A stretch of 64,000 nt of DNA from Pseudoxanthomonas sp. z9 (GTDB lineage Bacteria; Pseudomonadota; Gammaproteobacteria; Xanthomonadales; Xanthomonadaceae). The stretch spans positions 186,001 to 250,000 of the forward strand of contig NZ_VFID01000016.1 of NCBI RefSeq assembly GCF_006542425.1, read 5' to 3'. Each line of letters opens with the position of its first letter. Positions within the stretch are counted from its first letter, which is position 1. Below are positions 52,237-62,040 of the stretch, piece by piece. The notes beneath the pieces are model-generated. The model did no database searches, was not told the origin of the DNA, and saw only the letters and a list, made by a program, of their open reading frames with translations. A program made the translations under genes and the position numbers.

Positions 52237-52483
52237 GGGCGCGGCAAGGTAAAGAAGACAGGTGTTGGATGCCGTGGTGGCGTCAAAGGTTTATAGGCCC
52301 GTCGATGCCCTTCATTGAACCCTTACTGGTTTGTCCGGCCCGTGCGTCTCGGCTAGAGTGCCGCCACCGGCAACCGGGGGAAGGGAAGTGCTGGGCGGAT
52401 CCCGGGGAAGCGCCTCGGACCCGAAGATTTGATGGCGTGGCGTGCTGCACTTTTTCAATGAATGTGGAAACAGGAGAACAACG

Positions 52484-53098
52484 ATGGTGGCAGGGATTCG
52501 CATAGCGCTCGGACTATGGATGCTGGTTTGTGGGACGGCGTACGCAGCGGATGACTCGGGCGAACGCGAGGACTACAACAAGCTGCCGGTGGAGAAAGTA
52601 AGGCCGTACGCAATCAAGGGAGACCTTGGGGCCATCCACGCGCTTTGCTATCGCTACATCTATGGAGATAAAGCGCCCTTGGACTATGCCGAAGCCCACA
52701 ACTGGTGTGCGCAGGGGGCGGTCAGGGGAGGAGCCAGTTCCCAAACATTGCTGGCGGAGTTGTTCTTACTGGGAAAGGGAGGCCCGGCCAAGCCGGAACG
52801 CGCCTACCACTGGTATCTGGAAGCCGCCGACCAGGACCACAAGCACGCTTTGTTCATGCTTTACCTGATGGATGCGAATGGCCTTTCGCCAAAAAAAGAT
52901 CCGGAGCGCGCCACGCGCTATCTGCGCCGATCCGCGGAGTTGGGCCATCAGCCCGCCATTGACATGCTGAAGTCATTGGAAAAAGAGGCCAAACCAGGAA
53001 AGTCCCTGCGAAAGACTGCGGGCGAAAGCGATAGCCGAATGCCGTCTGGGGCAGAGCCTGCTCAAGCCAGCAATACGAGGCAAAGCAGAGCAGGCTGA
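52484..53098 (+). CDS. Exported Sel1-repeat protein
   Basis: This 204-residue protein starts at ATG 52484 (MVAGIRIALGLWMLVCGTAY, signal peptide), preceded by CAGGAGA. It has two or three Sel1 repeats: 'YAEAHNWCAQGAVRGGASSQ', 'PERAYHWYLEAADQDHKHAL' and 'PERATRYLRRSAELGHQPA', from about 70 to 170. The C-terminus is polar and disordered. Sel1 proteins are adaptor-like periplasmic solenoids. The frame is open 14 codons upstream but without a ribosome-binding site. Confidence 0.82.
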   Translation: MVAGIRIALGLWMLVCGTAYAADDSGEREDYNKLPVEKVRPYAIKGDLGAIHALCYRYIYGDKAPLDYAEAHNWCAQGAVRGGASSQTLLAELFLLGKGGPAKPERAYHWYLEAADQDHKHALFMLYLMDANGLSPKKDPERATRYLRRSAELGHQPAIDMLKSLEKEAKPGKSLRKTAGESDSRMPSGAEPAQASNTRQSRAG

Positions 53099-53279
53099 GA
53101 CTGGCCGCTGCTCCCTGTTATCCCAACATCGGCATCTCCGGTTTGGTGCCGTTGGCGAATAGCCAGGTCCCGGATCCTGACAGGAAGCACGTGATTGACG
53201 GGCCGACGAGCGCGTGCCCAGAATCCCCCGTGCACCCCCACTTTGGGGCGCGCGCCATGGGCTCGCAGAGAGGGATGTC

Positions 53280-53642
53280 ATGACCCAGACCGTTGTTCCG
53301 GTTCTTCGCGTGACCAACGCGGCCATCAGCTTCCCGTTCTATACCGAAGGCCTCGGCTTCACCGTCGACTGGGAGTATCGGCACGAGCCGGGCTTCCCCG
53401 TCTTTGCGCAACTCACGCGGGACGGGCAGTCGATCTTCCTGACGGAACACGCGGGTGACTGCCAGGTTGGTGGCGCCGTTTACTTCATGGTGCCAGCGGT
53501 GGACGAGTGCTATCGGGCGTTTCAGGCGACGGGGCGTGTCAAAGCCAACCCGCCCCACAACACCGCCTGGAAGACGCGCGAACTCCAGATTGTCGACCCG
53601 GATGGCAACCGGCTTACGTTCTCCACGGAGCTTGCCGGCTGA
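53280..53642 (+). CDS. VOC-family protein (glyoxalase/bleomycin-resistance fold)
   Basis: This 120-residue protein starts MTQTVVPVLRVTNAAISFPF. The second half has 'VYFMVPAVDECYRAFQATGRV' in pattern and ends 'RELQIVDPDGNRLTFSTEL', matching the bleomycin-resistance subgroup: binding protein or small dioxygenase. Start at 53280 chosen (family length). Confidence 0.85.
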   Translation: MTQTVVPVLRVTNAAISFPFYTEGLGFTVDWEYRHEPGFPVFAQLTRDGQSIFLTEHAGDCQVGGAVYFMVPAVDECYRAFQATGRVKANPPHNTAWKTRELQIVDPDGNRLTFSTELAG

Positions 53643-53815
53643 GTCTTCATTCGAGCTGAGGCAGCTTCCGGACCCGGCTTGATTCAGGCGCCAGGAGGGG
53701 GGAACAGGGGCCGTTCCTTGCTGGGAGCAGATTTCTTGGCTCAAATGCCCGCTATCGACCCCGAGCAGCGCAGCATGTACGCTGACCAGCCGAGCCACCA
53801 TGGTCAGGTACGCTG

Positions 53816-54112
53816 ATGACCACAGAACGCGCAGCGAGTCTTCCATCGGTGGTGCTATTCGCTTTGCCGCCACTATCCATGCTCGCGCTTTATGGCTTGA
53901 TTACGTTCTCCAGGAATGCCGTTCTCACCCCGCTGCTCGGCGTCCTTTGGGGCTCCACGCTATTCGCGGAAGTGGTCATCCTTCCAGCCTGCCTGTTTGC
54001 CTTTTTCCGGTATCCGCATGTGCGCTCATGGACTCAGGCGGGCGGCCTGCTATTAATCGCGGCGCATCTGTTCTTGATATTCGCGGCACCGTTCTCGGGC
54101 GCTGGTATCTAG
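53816..54112 (+). CDS. Small hypothetical membrane protein
   Basis: This 98-residue protein starts MTTERAASLPSVVLFALPPL, with three membrane segments (about 11-30, 36-64, 74-95). Not recognised. There is no clear ribosome-binding site, and it stands alone between a VOC gene and a reverse-strand pseudogene, so it may be a minor gene. Confidence 0.5.
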   Translation: MTTERAASLPSVVLFALPPLSMLALYGLITFSRNAVLTPLLGVLWGSTLFAEVVILPACLFAFFRYPHVRSWTQAGGLLLIAAHLFLIFAAPFSGAGI

Positions 54113-54233
54113 ATTTGCTTATTTGAGTGCGGACCAGTAAGCGATCCGGCGATTCATTCTGACGGGACCTGTTTCGGGGGAGCGGGCTCAGGCGACAGGT
54201 GCGCTAGGCCGGCATCCCCGAGGCTTGCGGCCG

Positions 54234-55276
54234 CTACGATCCGCTGTCCGTCGCCGCTCCCGCCACCACGGGCGCCAGAACACCCATCTCCACCAGCCAT
54301 GCCTTGAGCAGGCCGGGCCACATCCCGACCACGGGATGGTCCATGCGCCGCAAGCCAAACGCGTGGCCGCCCCGGGCGAACAGATGCACTTCGGCGGGAA
54401 CGCCTGCGGCATTCAGGGCACGGGCGTACAGGGTGCTGTTGCAGACCGGGTCGACGTCGTCGTCCCAGGCCTGTAGCAGGAACGTCGGCGGCGTGTCCTT
54501 CGTGACGTTGATGCTGGCTTCCAGGGTGTCGCCTTGCCGGCACAGGTGGCCGGGATAGAAGGCGATGGCGAAGTCCGGGCGACTGCTCAGCGTGTCCGTC
54601 GCGTCGATGGGTTTGTAGGCGGGAGCGACGATGTTGCTGGTCTGGGCCACCAGGAATCCACCGGCGGAGAATCCCATGACGCCGATTTTGGCCGGGTCGA
54701 GATGCAGGTCCTCCGCCTGGGCGCGCACCAGCCGGATCGCGCGTTGCGCATCCTGGAGCGGAAGCAGGGGCACTCTGCTGGCCAGTGATGGTTGTCGCGG
54801 GCGGGCACGCGGTACTTCAGCAGGAAGCAGGCGATGCCCTGCGAGGTCAGCCAGTCGCAGATCTCGGTGCCCTGCTTGGTGACGACCACCGCCCGGAAGC
54901 CGCCGCCGGGAAACACGATGACGCCAACGCCGGTGTTCTTTCCCTTGGGCGGAAAAACGGTGAGGGTGGGGCGGGAGACATCCCATGCCGCTTCGGAGGT
55001 AGTGCCGTGGAGCGCGTCGGGTGTCCGGGCAATCTCGATGCGCTCCGGCGCGGGGACGCCCGGCTTCATGTCGGGCGCGGCGCCGGGCCATACCGGGATT
55101 TGCTTCAACCCTTCCGGCGGTTGCCAGGGGCCGGGGGCCCAGGTGCTTTCATCGGTCGCACGGGGCGTCGCCTTGGCGGCCGTGGACGCGCCTTGCGGTG
55201 CTTGAGCCCATGCCGGTGCGACCGCTGCCAGCAGGAGCGCCCAGGCGAAGCGGAAGACGGTGAGTTTTCGCGACAT
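54234..55276 (-). pseudogene. Frameshifted alpha/beta hydrolase (acetylxylan esterase-like)
   Basis: Two overlapping frames together give one complete protein. The first starts at ATG 55276 (MSRKLTVFRFAWALLLAAVA, signal peptide) and runs through 'GVIVFPGGGFRAVV' and 'YRVPARDNHHWPA'. The second, in another frame, continues 'SRVPLLPLQDAQRAIRLVRA', 'GVMGFSAGGFLVAQ' (Ser nucleophile), 'LLQAWDDDVDPV' (Asp) and 'GGHAFGLR' (His). The change happens near 54783, where one base seems missing (GGCCAGCAGAG). Without it, it is a secreted BD-FAE/xylan-esterase-like enzyme. A sequencing error is also possible. Confidence 0.8.
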
Positions 55277-55699
55277 CTTCCATTCTCCAGGGGGCGGGGC
55301 GCCAGAGGCGAAACCCTTGCGTGCAGGCTGAGTTCGATGCACCGGCATACGACATGCCGGCTGGATTCTGGTTCCCCCAACGCGGGGGCGTCAACGACGA
55401 CCCCACCGTCTTGAACCGGCCGCGCGAATGCATGGGCCGATCAATCCCCAGTGCTTTTAGGAAGATTCCTACGGCAACGACGGGTCGACGTCCCTGAGAA
55501 TCTCGCCTCGCCTCACCTGGGCTTGCCGGTTCCCGGCGCTGCCGCCCGCGTGTACGAATCGTCCCTGACAGACCGGAACCTTTCCCTCCATGCGAGGGGA
55601 GGGGGGCCGTCACCACGGCGATGGTCGGTCATGTTTCGTGCACCACCATCGTCATTCGAGCGCGGATGCACTCCCTTATTGCGAGGTTGTTGAAACACC
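55277..55699. other. Intergenic region without a supported gene
   Basis: Short open frames here have no ribosome-binding site or recognisable pattern. A degenerate copy of the dispersed hairpin (GAACCGGCCGCGCGAATGCA) lies at 55411-55446. The final 80 bp must contain the promoter/leader of the fimbrial-type gene, but I see no clear promoter. Confidence 0.5.
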
Positions 55700-56749
55700 A
55701 TGAACACCGTTGTCCGAACCCTCTTGGGGATGCTGCTGCTCGTGCTGGCGCAGGAAAGCCTTGCCTTGGCCTGTCACAAGGACAAGCCCGGCTTCGTCGG
55801 TGCCAGAGGGGAGATCGATGGCGATATCACGATCAGCGAAACGATCGCAGTGCCGGCGCAATTGGCCAAGGACAGCGTGCTCTGGCGTTCGCCGCAGCAG
55901 GAAGCGACCATCACGTGCTGGGCGGACCGCACGCCCACGGATCGCGAACAGGTTCATTTCTGGCTGAGCCCTCTTGACCCGGGTCTGACCGGGTTGAGCG
56001 GCGAACTGGAGGTCGGCGTAAACGTGAATGGCACGGACTACCGCTGTTCCAGCAGCAAGCTGCAACATGGTTGCGGGGTCGTGCTCGAGGACTTCTGGAT
56101 CGAAGCATGCCCGCGAAGCGCGCCTCTGGGGCATTGCGAAAAAGAGGCCCGGACTTTCAAGATCTCCTACAATTTCTTCATCTCGAAGTTGTCCCCGGCG
56201 TCCAGCGTGGCGAAGGAAGGGAGCATCGCAGGCGTGGAAAGCTATGTCATCTTTCAGCTGGATGGTAAGGGCGGTATCAACAACACCGTCCAGAGAAACA
56301 ACTTCCGCATGACGCTGCGCGGCCTCAACCAGCTGCGTTACGTCGCCTGCGCGTCCACACTGAGCATCCAGCCTGATACCGTCCGCTTCGGCAGCATCAG
56401 TTCGTTGCAGGCCGGGCGGAACAAGGTCATCAAGGAGCTGCCTTTCAGCATCACCGCCAAAAAAGACTGCGACAACGCATACGCGCTGGGCGCCGTGATG
56501 ACGCCCACCAACGGCACCGTTCAGGACAATCACGTGCTGGTGCCCAAGGACAATCAGTCAGTGGGCATCACCCTGCTGAGCGCGGAAGACGGAGCTGTGG
56601 TTCCTTTCAACAAGGAATTTTCACTGGTTCCCCACAGCAGGGACAAGGTGGTGGAGAGAAAATTCAACGCCCAACTCAAATGGCTGACCGACAAGCCCGT
56701 CCTCGGTCCATTCAACACCGGCGCCGAGATCAATGTCTATTACAAGTAA
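55700..56749 (+). CDS. Orphan chaperone-usher fimbrial-type subunit/adhesin
   Basis: This 349-residue exported protein has a signal peptide (MNTVVRTLLGMLLLVLAQES), then an N-terminal domain of unknown type with cysteines. From about 215 on, it resembles a fimbrial pilin-like domain: 'CASTLSIQPDTVRFGSISSL', 'FSITAKKDC' and a final 'GPFNTGAEINVYYK', similar to the alternating C-terminal strand of FimH/MrkD-type subunits. No chaperone or usher gene is in the window, so how it would be assembled is unclear. Confidence 0.7.
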   Translation: MNTVVRTLLGMLLLVLAQESLALACHKDKPGFVGARGEIDGDITISETIAVPAQLAKDSVLWRSPQQEATITCWADRTPTDREQVHFWLSPLDPGLTGLSGELEVGVNVNGTDYRCSSSKLQHGCGVVLEDFWIEACPRSAPLGHCEKEARTFKISYNFFISKLSPASSVAKEGSIAGVESYVIFQLDGKGGINNTVQRNNFRMTLRGLNQLRYVACASTLSIQPDTVRFGSISSLQAGRNKVIKELPFSITAKKDCDNAYALGAVMTPTNGTVQDNHVLVPKDNQSVGITLLSAEDGAVVPFNKEFSLVPHSRDKVVERKFNAQLKWLTDKPVLGPFNTGAEINVYYK

Positions 56750-56875
56750 CGTCCTGTGCGGCGAAAAAAACGAAACATGGCATCGGTTGCATCAATGATT
56801 CTGGATTTGGTTCGGTTGCAACCACGGAACAAGTTCGCCACCATCGGCGTCGGGAAGTAACACAAGGGGGAAAGG

Positions 56876-57757
56876 ATGCACATATGGTTATTGCTGATTG
56901 CGGTGGCGTTGCCGGTGTTTCTGGTACTGGGCACGGTCCTGTTGTGGCGTCGTGTGCTGGCGCGCGACAACCGTCGCTCTCCGCTCACCATCTCCCTGCA
57001 TCATCAGGCCGGAGAGCAATTGCGCCGGTCACTGGACAAGGCCACGGATGATTTCTACGAAGCCATGGGCATGGCGGTTGCGCTTGGACCCCTCTTCCTG
57101 TCCGGCTGGATGCTGGCAAGGCTGGACAAGCTCGATTGGTCGAAAATCCGCTTCGGCGGGGGCGACGCCATCCTGGCGCTGGCGGCCGTGGCGATGCTGG
57201 CGTGGATCATCCGCAAGGTGATCGTCAACGGGCAAACGGTCCGCAGGCTGCGGCAAGGACTCGAAGCCGAGCTGGCCACCGCACAGTGCCTGACCCCGCT
57301 GATCGGCGAGGGCTGCTACGTCCTGCACGACATTCCGGCCGACAAGTTCAACATCGATCACGTGGTCATCTCGCCTCACGCGGTGTTTGCGGTGGAATCC
57401 AAGTCACGGATGAAGCCGGAACAGGGCGGAAAGGAGAACGCCAGGGTGCGCTACGACGGCAAGACCCTGCGGTTCCCGGAACACGTGGAGACCAAGCCCC
57501 TGGACCAGGCCAAGGGTCAGGCGAGATGGCTGCAGAAGGCATTGACGGACGCGCTGGGGGAACCGGTGAAGGTCGTGCCCGTGCTGTCGCTGCCGGGCTG
57601 GTTCGTGGAAGGACGGGGAGGGCGGGAGGATGTCGTGGTCTGCAATCCGGTGAATCCCCGCTTCATGCTCTTGCCCGCCTTTGGCGAGCCGCTCCCGGAA
57701 GCCCTGCGCAAGCGGATTCTCAACGAGCTGACAAAGCGTTATCCGGGACAGGGCTGA
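56876..57757 (+). CDS. NERD-domain protein with membrane anchor
   Basis: This 293-residue protein has an N-terminal helix (1-24) and two more helices (about 66-85 and 101-117). The NERD (nuclease-related) domain follows at about 135-250: 'DIPADKFNIDHVVISPHAVF' and 'AVESKSR' (E-x-K of the nuclease fold). The D-x-x-V-I/V pattern and E-S-K are present, so activity is possible. GGGGGAAAGG precedes the ATG. Confidence 0.88.
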   Translation: MHIWLLLIAVALPVFLVLGTVLLWRRVLARDNRRSPLTISLHHQAGEQLRRSLDKATDDFYEAMGMAVALGPLFLSGWMLARLDKLDWSKIRFGGGDAILALAAVAMLAWIIRKVIVNGQTVRRLRQGLEAELATAQCLTPLIGEGCYVLHDIPADKFNIDHVVISPHAVFAVESKSRMKPEQGGKENARVRYDGKTLRFPEHVETKPLDQAKGQARWLQKALTDALGEPVKVVPVLSLPGWFVEGRGGREDVVVCNPVNPRFMLLPAFGEPLPEALRKRILNELTKRYPGQG

Positions 57758-57829
57758 CGGGTATATCGCATGGGCATGGCAGATGGATCCGTCGCGACGC
57801 GGCTCAGCCCCAGCGCCGGATGTTCCGGA

Positions 57830-58708
57830 TCATGCATGACAACGCGTCAGAAAATCCCGCACCAGCGGCAGCGCTTCGTCAAAATGGGTTTCCAGCAGCC
57901 AATGGCCGGCGTCTTCGATGAGATGCAGTTCGGCCCGCGGCAGGTCGCGTAGATAGGCCCGCGCGGATTCGGCCGGCATGTAGCCATCCTCCGGGCCCCA
58001 GACGATCAGGGCAGGGGGCTGTTGCTCGCGCAGGTAGGCCTGGTAGCGGGGGAACCACGCCAGATTGACCTCCAGCTTTTCCATCAGGCCGACGGCGACC
58101 TGCCGGCGCACCGGTGTGTCCATTAGCGGCCAATGCAGTTTCCATAGGTCCGGCGGCACGCGCTGGGCGACGGTCCCGTTCACTTCGCCGACGAACTCGT
58201 GCCGGAAGCCTTCCTCGCTGACGGCTTCCTCCAGCGGTCGATGCGCCTCGGTCGTCTTGTTCCGCCAGTACGCCTGGATGGTTTCGTACTTGGGACCGAG
58301 CACGTCCTCGTAGATGTCCCCGTTCTGGATGATCAGGGCCGCGATGCGATCCGGATGGGCGATGGCATGGCGCAACCCGATCTGCGAACCATAGTCGTGC
58401 AGCCACAAGGCGTAGCGCTGCAGACCCAGATGGTCGGCCACCGCCGTCAGCACGGATTCGTAGGCGTCGAAGTCGTAACCGAACTCCCCCGGATCCGGCG
58501 TATCGCTGTAACCGAAGCCTGGCCAGTCGAACGCCACCGTCCGCCAGCGGTCGGCCAGCGCCGGCATCAGCCGCCGGAACTGGAAGGACGAGCAGGGATA
58601 GCCATGGGGCAGGAGCAGCACCGGCGCGCCGGGCGGCCCGGCCTCGCGAAGGAAGAGGTCGTGGCCTTCAAGCTGGATATGCCGGTGCCGTATCGCCTGC
58701 GTGCGCAT
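57830..58708 (-). CDS. Alpha/beta hydrolase (haloalkane dehalogenase/epoxide hydrolase-like)
   Basis: This 292-residue enzyme has 'LLPHGYPCSSFQFRRLMPAL' in pattern (oxyanion HGxP), the nucleophile region 'LWLHDYGSQIGLRHA' (Asp rather than Ser), the acid in 'LIVWGPEDGYMP' and His in 'IEDAGHWLLETHFDEA'. HDYG is the dehalogenase/epoxide hydrolase pattern. The start at 58708 (MRTQAIRHRHIQLEGHDLFL) fits the family. Substrate not predictable. Confidence 0.88.
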   Translation of the reverse strand: MRTQAIRHRHIQLEGHDLFLREAGPPGAPVLLLPHGYPCSSFQFRRLMPALADRWRTVAFDWPGFGYSDTPDPGEFGYDFDAYESVLTAVADHLGLQRYALWLHDYGSQIGLRHAIAHPDRIAALIIQNGDIYEDVLGPKYETIQAYWRNKTTEAHRPLEEAVSEEGFRHEFVGEVNGTVAQRVPPDLWKLHWPLMDTPVRRQVAVGLMEKLEVNLAWFPRYQAYLREQQPPALIVWGPEDGYMPAESARAYLRDLPRAELHLIEDAGHWLLETHFDEALPLVRDFLTRCHA

Positions 58709-58750
58709 GCGTCATTCAAGGCGGCCCGTCGCCATCCCGTGCCAGCCGGT

Positions 58751-59392
58751 TTACTTCTTGAGCGCCTTCGCGCGCTCAAGATGGTTGGCGACATGCTCGC
58801 GGGTCGTCGCCAGGTGGTCCTTGATGGCTTGCGTGGTCGCCTTGGGGATGAGCTTGTCGTCCAGCGCGGCCAGCGCCTCGGTATGCCCTTTGACCATCGC
58901 GTCGACATAGGCCTTGGCGTAGGTGTCGCCCGTCAGCTTGTCCAGCGATGCCAGTTCCGCCGAGCCCTTGTCCTTCTGGGCCATCGCGTCCTTGTTCTGC
59001 GCATCGGGACCAAACGCAGCGGTCTGGTCGCGGTTCTCGGTGTGCGCCTGGATCATCAGTTTGGCGTAGTCCGCGACGTCGCCGGTCACGCCTTTTTCGA
59101 TGGCCTGGTTGCCGACGGCAATCTCGTGCTCGTTGATGGCATTCAGCACGCCCAGCGCACCGCGCTCATCTGGCGTGGCGGCGACGTTGCCGGCGTCGGC
59201 GGGCATGGCGGCATCCGCCGTGGTGGCCGTATCCGGCGCCGGGGGCGCGGACGCCGTATCTGCGGACGGGGTGGCCGCCGCCGGCTCCGGCTGCGTCGAG
59301 GCGGTCTCGCTGGCGGGCGCGTCGGGTTCCTTGCAGCCAGCCAGGACGCTGATGAGTGCGATGGCGGAGATGCTGACAAGCGCGCGTTTCAT
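58751..59392 (-). CDS. DUF4142 lipoprotein
   Basis: This 213-residue lipoprotein has a signal (MKRALVSISAIALISVLAGC, C20), a long Ala/Pro/Thr-rich linker (21-75), and then the helical DUF4142 domain ('VLNAINEHEIAVGNQAIEKG', 'YAKLMIQAHTENRDQ', 'LATTREHVANHLERAKAL'). DUF4142 proteins are ferritin-like helical bundles of the periplasm, often in stress gene groups. It is divergent from a Lipoprotein_15 gene. Confidence 0.9.
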   Translation of the reverse strand: MKRALVSISAIALISVLAGCKEPDAPASETASTQPEPAAATPSADTASAPPAPDTATTADAAMPADAGNVAATPDERGALGVLNAINEHEIAVGNQAIEKGVTGDVADYAKLMIQAHTENRDQTAAFGPDAQNKDAMAQKDKGSAELASLDKLTGDTYAKAYVDAMVKGHTEALAALDDKLIPKATTQAIKDHLATTREHVANHLERAKALKK

Positions 59393-59556
59393 GGTCTGCT
59401 CCCGGTGGGGTGGATGCGCGACTTATCCGCCCGGAAAGGACAAGAGAGGGTGAATGTTCCGGCGGTCTTGCAGAGGTCGCTTGCGCATTCTGCTCATCAT
59501 CTTCTTCACAACGCAGGACCGAGACTGGGGACGAGAAAACCGGAAGGAGAATCGAC

Positions 59557-60102
59557 ATGAGAATCCTGATTGCGGGACTCGTCGTGCTCTTGGCGGCGTG
59601 CCAGCCCCCGCCAGAAGAAGCGCGGAAAAACGTCGCCGACACGCCGGCACCCCCCGCGGCGCCTGCATCAGCACCCGCATCGGCAACCGCGCCCGGCCAG
59701 CCGGATCCCACCGAGGGAACGGCTGTGGAAAGTGCCGGACCGGACGAGCAGGCACCCCGATTGTCGCTGGCGGGCGGTCCGGCGGGCTATCTGACGGATG
59801 CCAGCGGCGCGGCCGTCTATTTCATGGAAGGCAACTACGACGGCAGCCAATGCGATGAAACCTGCGAGCGTGCCTGGCCACCGGTCGTGGCGAGCAACGG
59901 CAAGGCGCAGGCGGGAACCGGCATAGACGGCGCGCTGGTCTCTTCCGCTCCGCGCGCGAAGGGCGGGCAACATGTCACCTATGGCGGCTATGCCATCTAT
60001 CGCTATGCGGGCGATCAGGGGCCGGGCCGCACCTCGGGAGACGGCGTCAAGGACAAGTGGGGGCAATGGCATGTGGTCCGGCCCGACACGAAGCGCAAAT
60101 GA
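59557..60102 (+). CDS. Lipoprotein with Lipoprotein_15 repeats (COG4315)
   Basis: This 181-residue lipoprotein starts at ATG 59557 (MRILIAGLVVLLAAC, C15), preceded by GGAAGGAGA. After a Pro/Ala linker come two repeats of the secreted Lipoprotein_15 family: 'GYLTDASGAAVYFMEGNYDG' with 'CDETCERAWPPVVAS', then 'QHVTYGGYAIYRYAGDQGPG'. Function unknown; redox or heme-related roles have been proposed for this family. Confidence 0.88.
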   Translation: MRILIAGLVVLLAACQPPPEEARKNVADTPAPPAAPASAPASATAPGQPDPTEGTAVESAGPDEQAPRLSLAGGPAGYLTDASGAAVYFMEGNYDGSQCDETCERAWPPVVASNGKAQAGTGIDGALVSSAPRAKGGQHVTYGGYAIYRYAGDQGPGRTSGDGVKDKWGQWHVVRPDTKRK

Positions 60103-60184
60103 ACCCGCGCGAATGAAGCCGGTGCGCGTCTCATCCCCACCTATCGGCCGGGGTCTTGCTTGAGGCCTCGCCCAGGAGAACAAC

Positions 60185-60535
60185 ATGAAGCACAAACCCA
60201 TCAACGAGCAGGTCGTCGTGATAACCGGCGCGTCCAGTGGCATCGGCCTGTGCACGGCACTGCTGGCGGCCGAGCGTGGGGCCGAGGTGGTGCTGGTATC
60301 GAGGAGTTCCGACACCCTCAACGAGATTGTCCATGCCATCGCGGCCGATGGCGGTCGGGCGCATGCGATGACGGCGGATGTCTCCAACCGGGACGATGTG
60401 GATCGGGTGGTGAAAGACGTCCTGGCCATCCATGGCCGCATCGACACGGCCGTGGATGTTGACCGGCTCGACGGTCGTGCCGGCTCACAGATCATGTTGT
60501 TGCGTGGGTCGGACAAGCCCGCGATGCGGTCTTGA
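60185..60535 (+). pseudogene. Truncated short-chain dehydrogenase
   Basis: 116 codons starting MKHKPINEQVVVITGASSGI, with a good Rossmann motif (TGASSGIG) and 'MTADVSNRDDVDRVVKDVL'. After 'IHGRIDTAVDVDRL' the expected 'NNAG' and the catalytic Ser, Tyr and Lys regions are absent. The reading frame ends in unrelated sequence. An SDR without its active site would be inactive, so a deletion remnant is likely. Confidence 0.75.
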
Positions 60536-60636
60536 AAGCACGCCACGGCAGGGTCGGGTGGCCGCACGGCCCGGTTTCCAAAATCATTCTCCTTTCACCG
60601 TCCCGCGCGCAGGCTCGAACCCATGGAGGCGCTTCG

Positions 60637-60765
60637 GTGAAGCTGACATCGGGTGGTGGCTGGATTGCCCTGACGATCGCCATTGGCGTGGCAATCGTGC
60701 TCGTCGTCCTTTGGCTGCTGATCGAACCCGTGCTTCGGCTGGACGGTCCGGGATGGTTGACCTGA
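60637..60765 (+). CDS. Small single-helix membrane protein
   Basis: Start GTG 60637, GGAGG 9 bases upstream. 42 residues (VKLTSGGGWIALTIAIGVAI...) with one strong membrane helix (9-29) and a short polar tail. Not recognised; small enough to be missed by gene finders. It lies between the SDR remnant and the alcohol dehydrogenase gene. Confidence 0.5.
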   Translation: MKLTSGGGWIALTIAIGVAIVLVVLWLLIEPVLRLDGPGWLT

Positions 60766-60844
60766 AGCACGGCGGCGACGCCCGATGCGGCGTGTCGCCT
60801 AATGAGCAGTCCCCGCATCCGGTCATCGAATGAGAGGAGGATCC

Positions 60845-62011
60845 ATGCGCGCGCTCACTTACCACGGAACCCGGGATGTCCGCGTCGAAACCGTGCCGGA
60901 TCCGGTGGTGCAGGACAGCGACGACATCATCCTGCGGGTGACGGCCACGGCCATCTGCGGTTCGGATCTGCACCTGTATCGCGGCAAGATGCCGGGCATG
61001 GAGGACGGCGACATCCTGGGCCACGAATTCATGGGCGTGGTCGAGGACGCCGGGCCGGACGTGGTGCGCATCGCCCGGGGAGATCGGGTGGTGGTGCCGT
61101 TCGTGATCGCCTGCGGCACCTGCTTCTTCTGCCTGTTGTCGGAATATGCGTCGTGCCAGAACACCAATCCGGGCGGCGGCGCCGCGCTCAACCGCAAGCA
61201 GCTGACGCCGCCGGCCGCGCTGTTCGGCTACAGCGCCCTGTATGGCGGCGTGGCGGGCGGCCAGGCCGAGTATGTGCGCGTGCCCAAGGCCAACGTCGGG
61301 CCGCTGGTGATACCGGAAGGACTGGCGGACGAGCAGGTGCTGTTCCTGTCGGACATCCTGCCCACCGGCTACCAGGCGGCGGTCAACGCGAACATCAAGC
61401 CCGGCAGCACGGTGGCGATATTCGGCGCGGGGCCGGTGGGACAGATGAGTGCGGCGTGTTGCCGCATGCTGGGGGCCGACCGCATCTTCATGGTGGATCA
61501 TCATCCGTATCGGCTCGAGTTTGCCCGCACGACCTATGGCGTGCACCCCATCGACTTCGACGAACAGGACGATCCCGCCGAGCAGATTGTCCAGGCCACC
61601 GGCGGACGCGGCGTCGATGCCAGCATCGAGGCGGTCGGTTTCGAGGCCAAGGGCTCCACGACCGAGACCGTGCTGACGACGATGAAGCTGGAAGGCAGCA
61701 GCGGCCACGCCCTGCGCCAGTGCATCGCGGCCACGCGCCGCGGCGGGGTGGTGAGCATTCCCGGCGTCTATGCCGGCTTCATCCACGCATTCCTGATTGG
61801 AGACGCCTTCGACAAGGGGCTGACCTTCCGCATGGGCCAGACCCACGTGCAGCGCTTCATGCCGGAGTTGTTGCAGATGATCCAGGAGGGACGGCTCGCC
61901 CCGGAAGCCATCATCACCCACCGGCTGCCGCTGGGCGACGCCGCGCGCGGTTACGAGGTGTTCGACCAGAAGCGGGAGGATTGCCGCAAGGTCGTGCTGA
62001 CGCCCGGTTGA
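60845..62011 (+). CDS. Zinc-dependent alcohol dehydrogenase (formaldehyde dehydrogenase-like)
   Basis: This 388-residue medium-chain dehydrogenase has catalytic zinc ligands in '[14 protein letters not shown]' (Cys) and 'LGHEFMGVV' (His/Glu), structural zinc cysteines in '[15 protein letters not shown]', the NAD site '[14 protein letters not shown]', and '[20 protein letters not shown]' in pattern. It resembles the glutathione-independent formaldehyde dehydrogenase subgroup (FdhA-like). The start at 60845 has GAGAGGAGG upstream. Confidence 0.92.
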   Translation: MRALTYHGTRDVRVETVPDPVVQDSDDIILRVTATAICGSDLHLYRGKMPGMEDGDILGHEFMGVVEDAGPDVVRIARGDRVVVPFVIACGTCFFCLLSEYASCQNTNPGGGAALNRKQLTPPAALFGYSALYGGVAGGQAEYVRVPKANVGPLVIPEGLADEQVLFLSDILPTGYQAAVNANIKPGSTVAIFGAGPVGQMSAACCRMLGADRIFMVDHHPYRLEFARTTYGVHPIDFDEQDDPAEQIVQATGGRGVDASIEAVGFEAKGSTTETVLTTMKLEGSSGHALRQCIAATRRGGVVSIPGVYAGFIHAFLIGDAFDKGLTFRMGQTHVQRFMPELLQMIQEGRLAPEAIITHRLPLGDAARGYEVFDQKREDCRKVVLTPG

Positions 62012-62040
62012 TGTTGACTCCGCCCGCGCGTGGAGGCGGA

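Noticed and set aside
60492-60818. Reverse 108-codon frame over the SDR remnant
   Set aside because: A ribosome-binding-like AAGGAG occurs inside, but the product has no recognisable pattern and the start would be too close to it.
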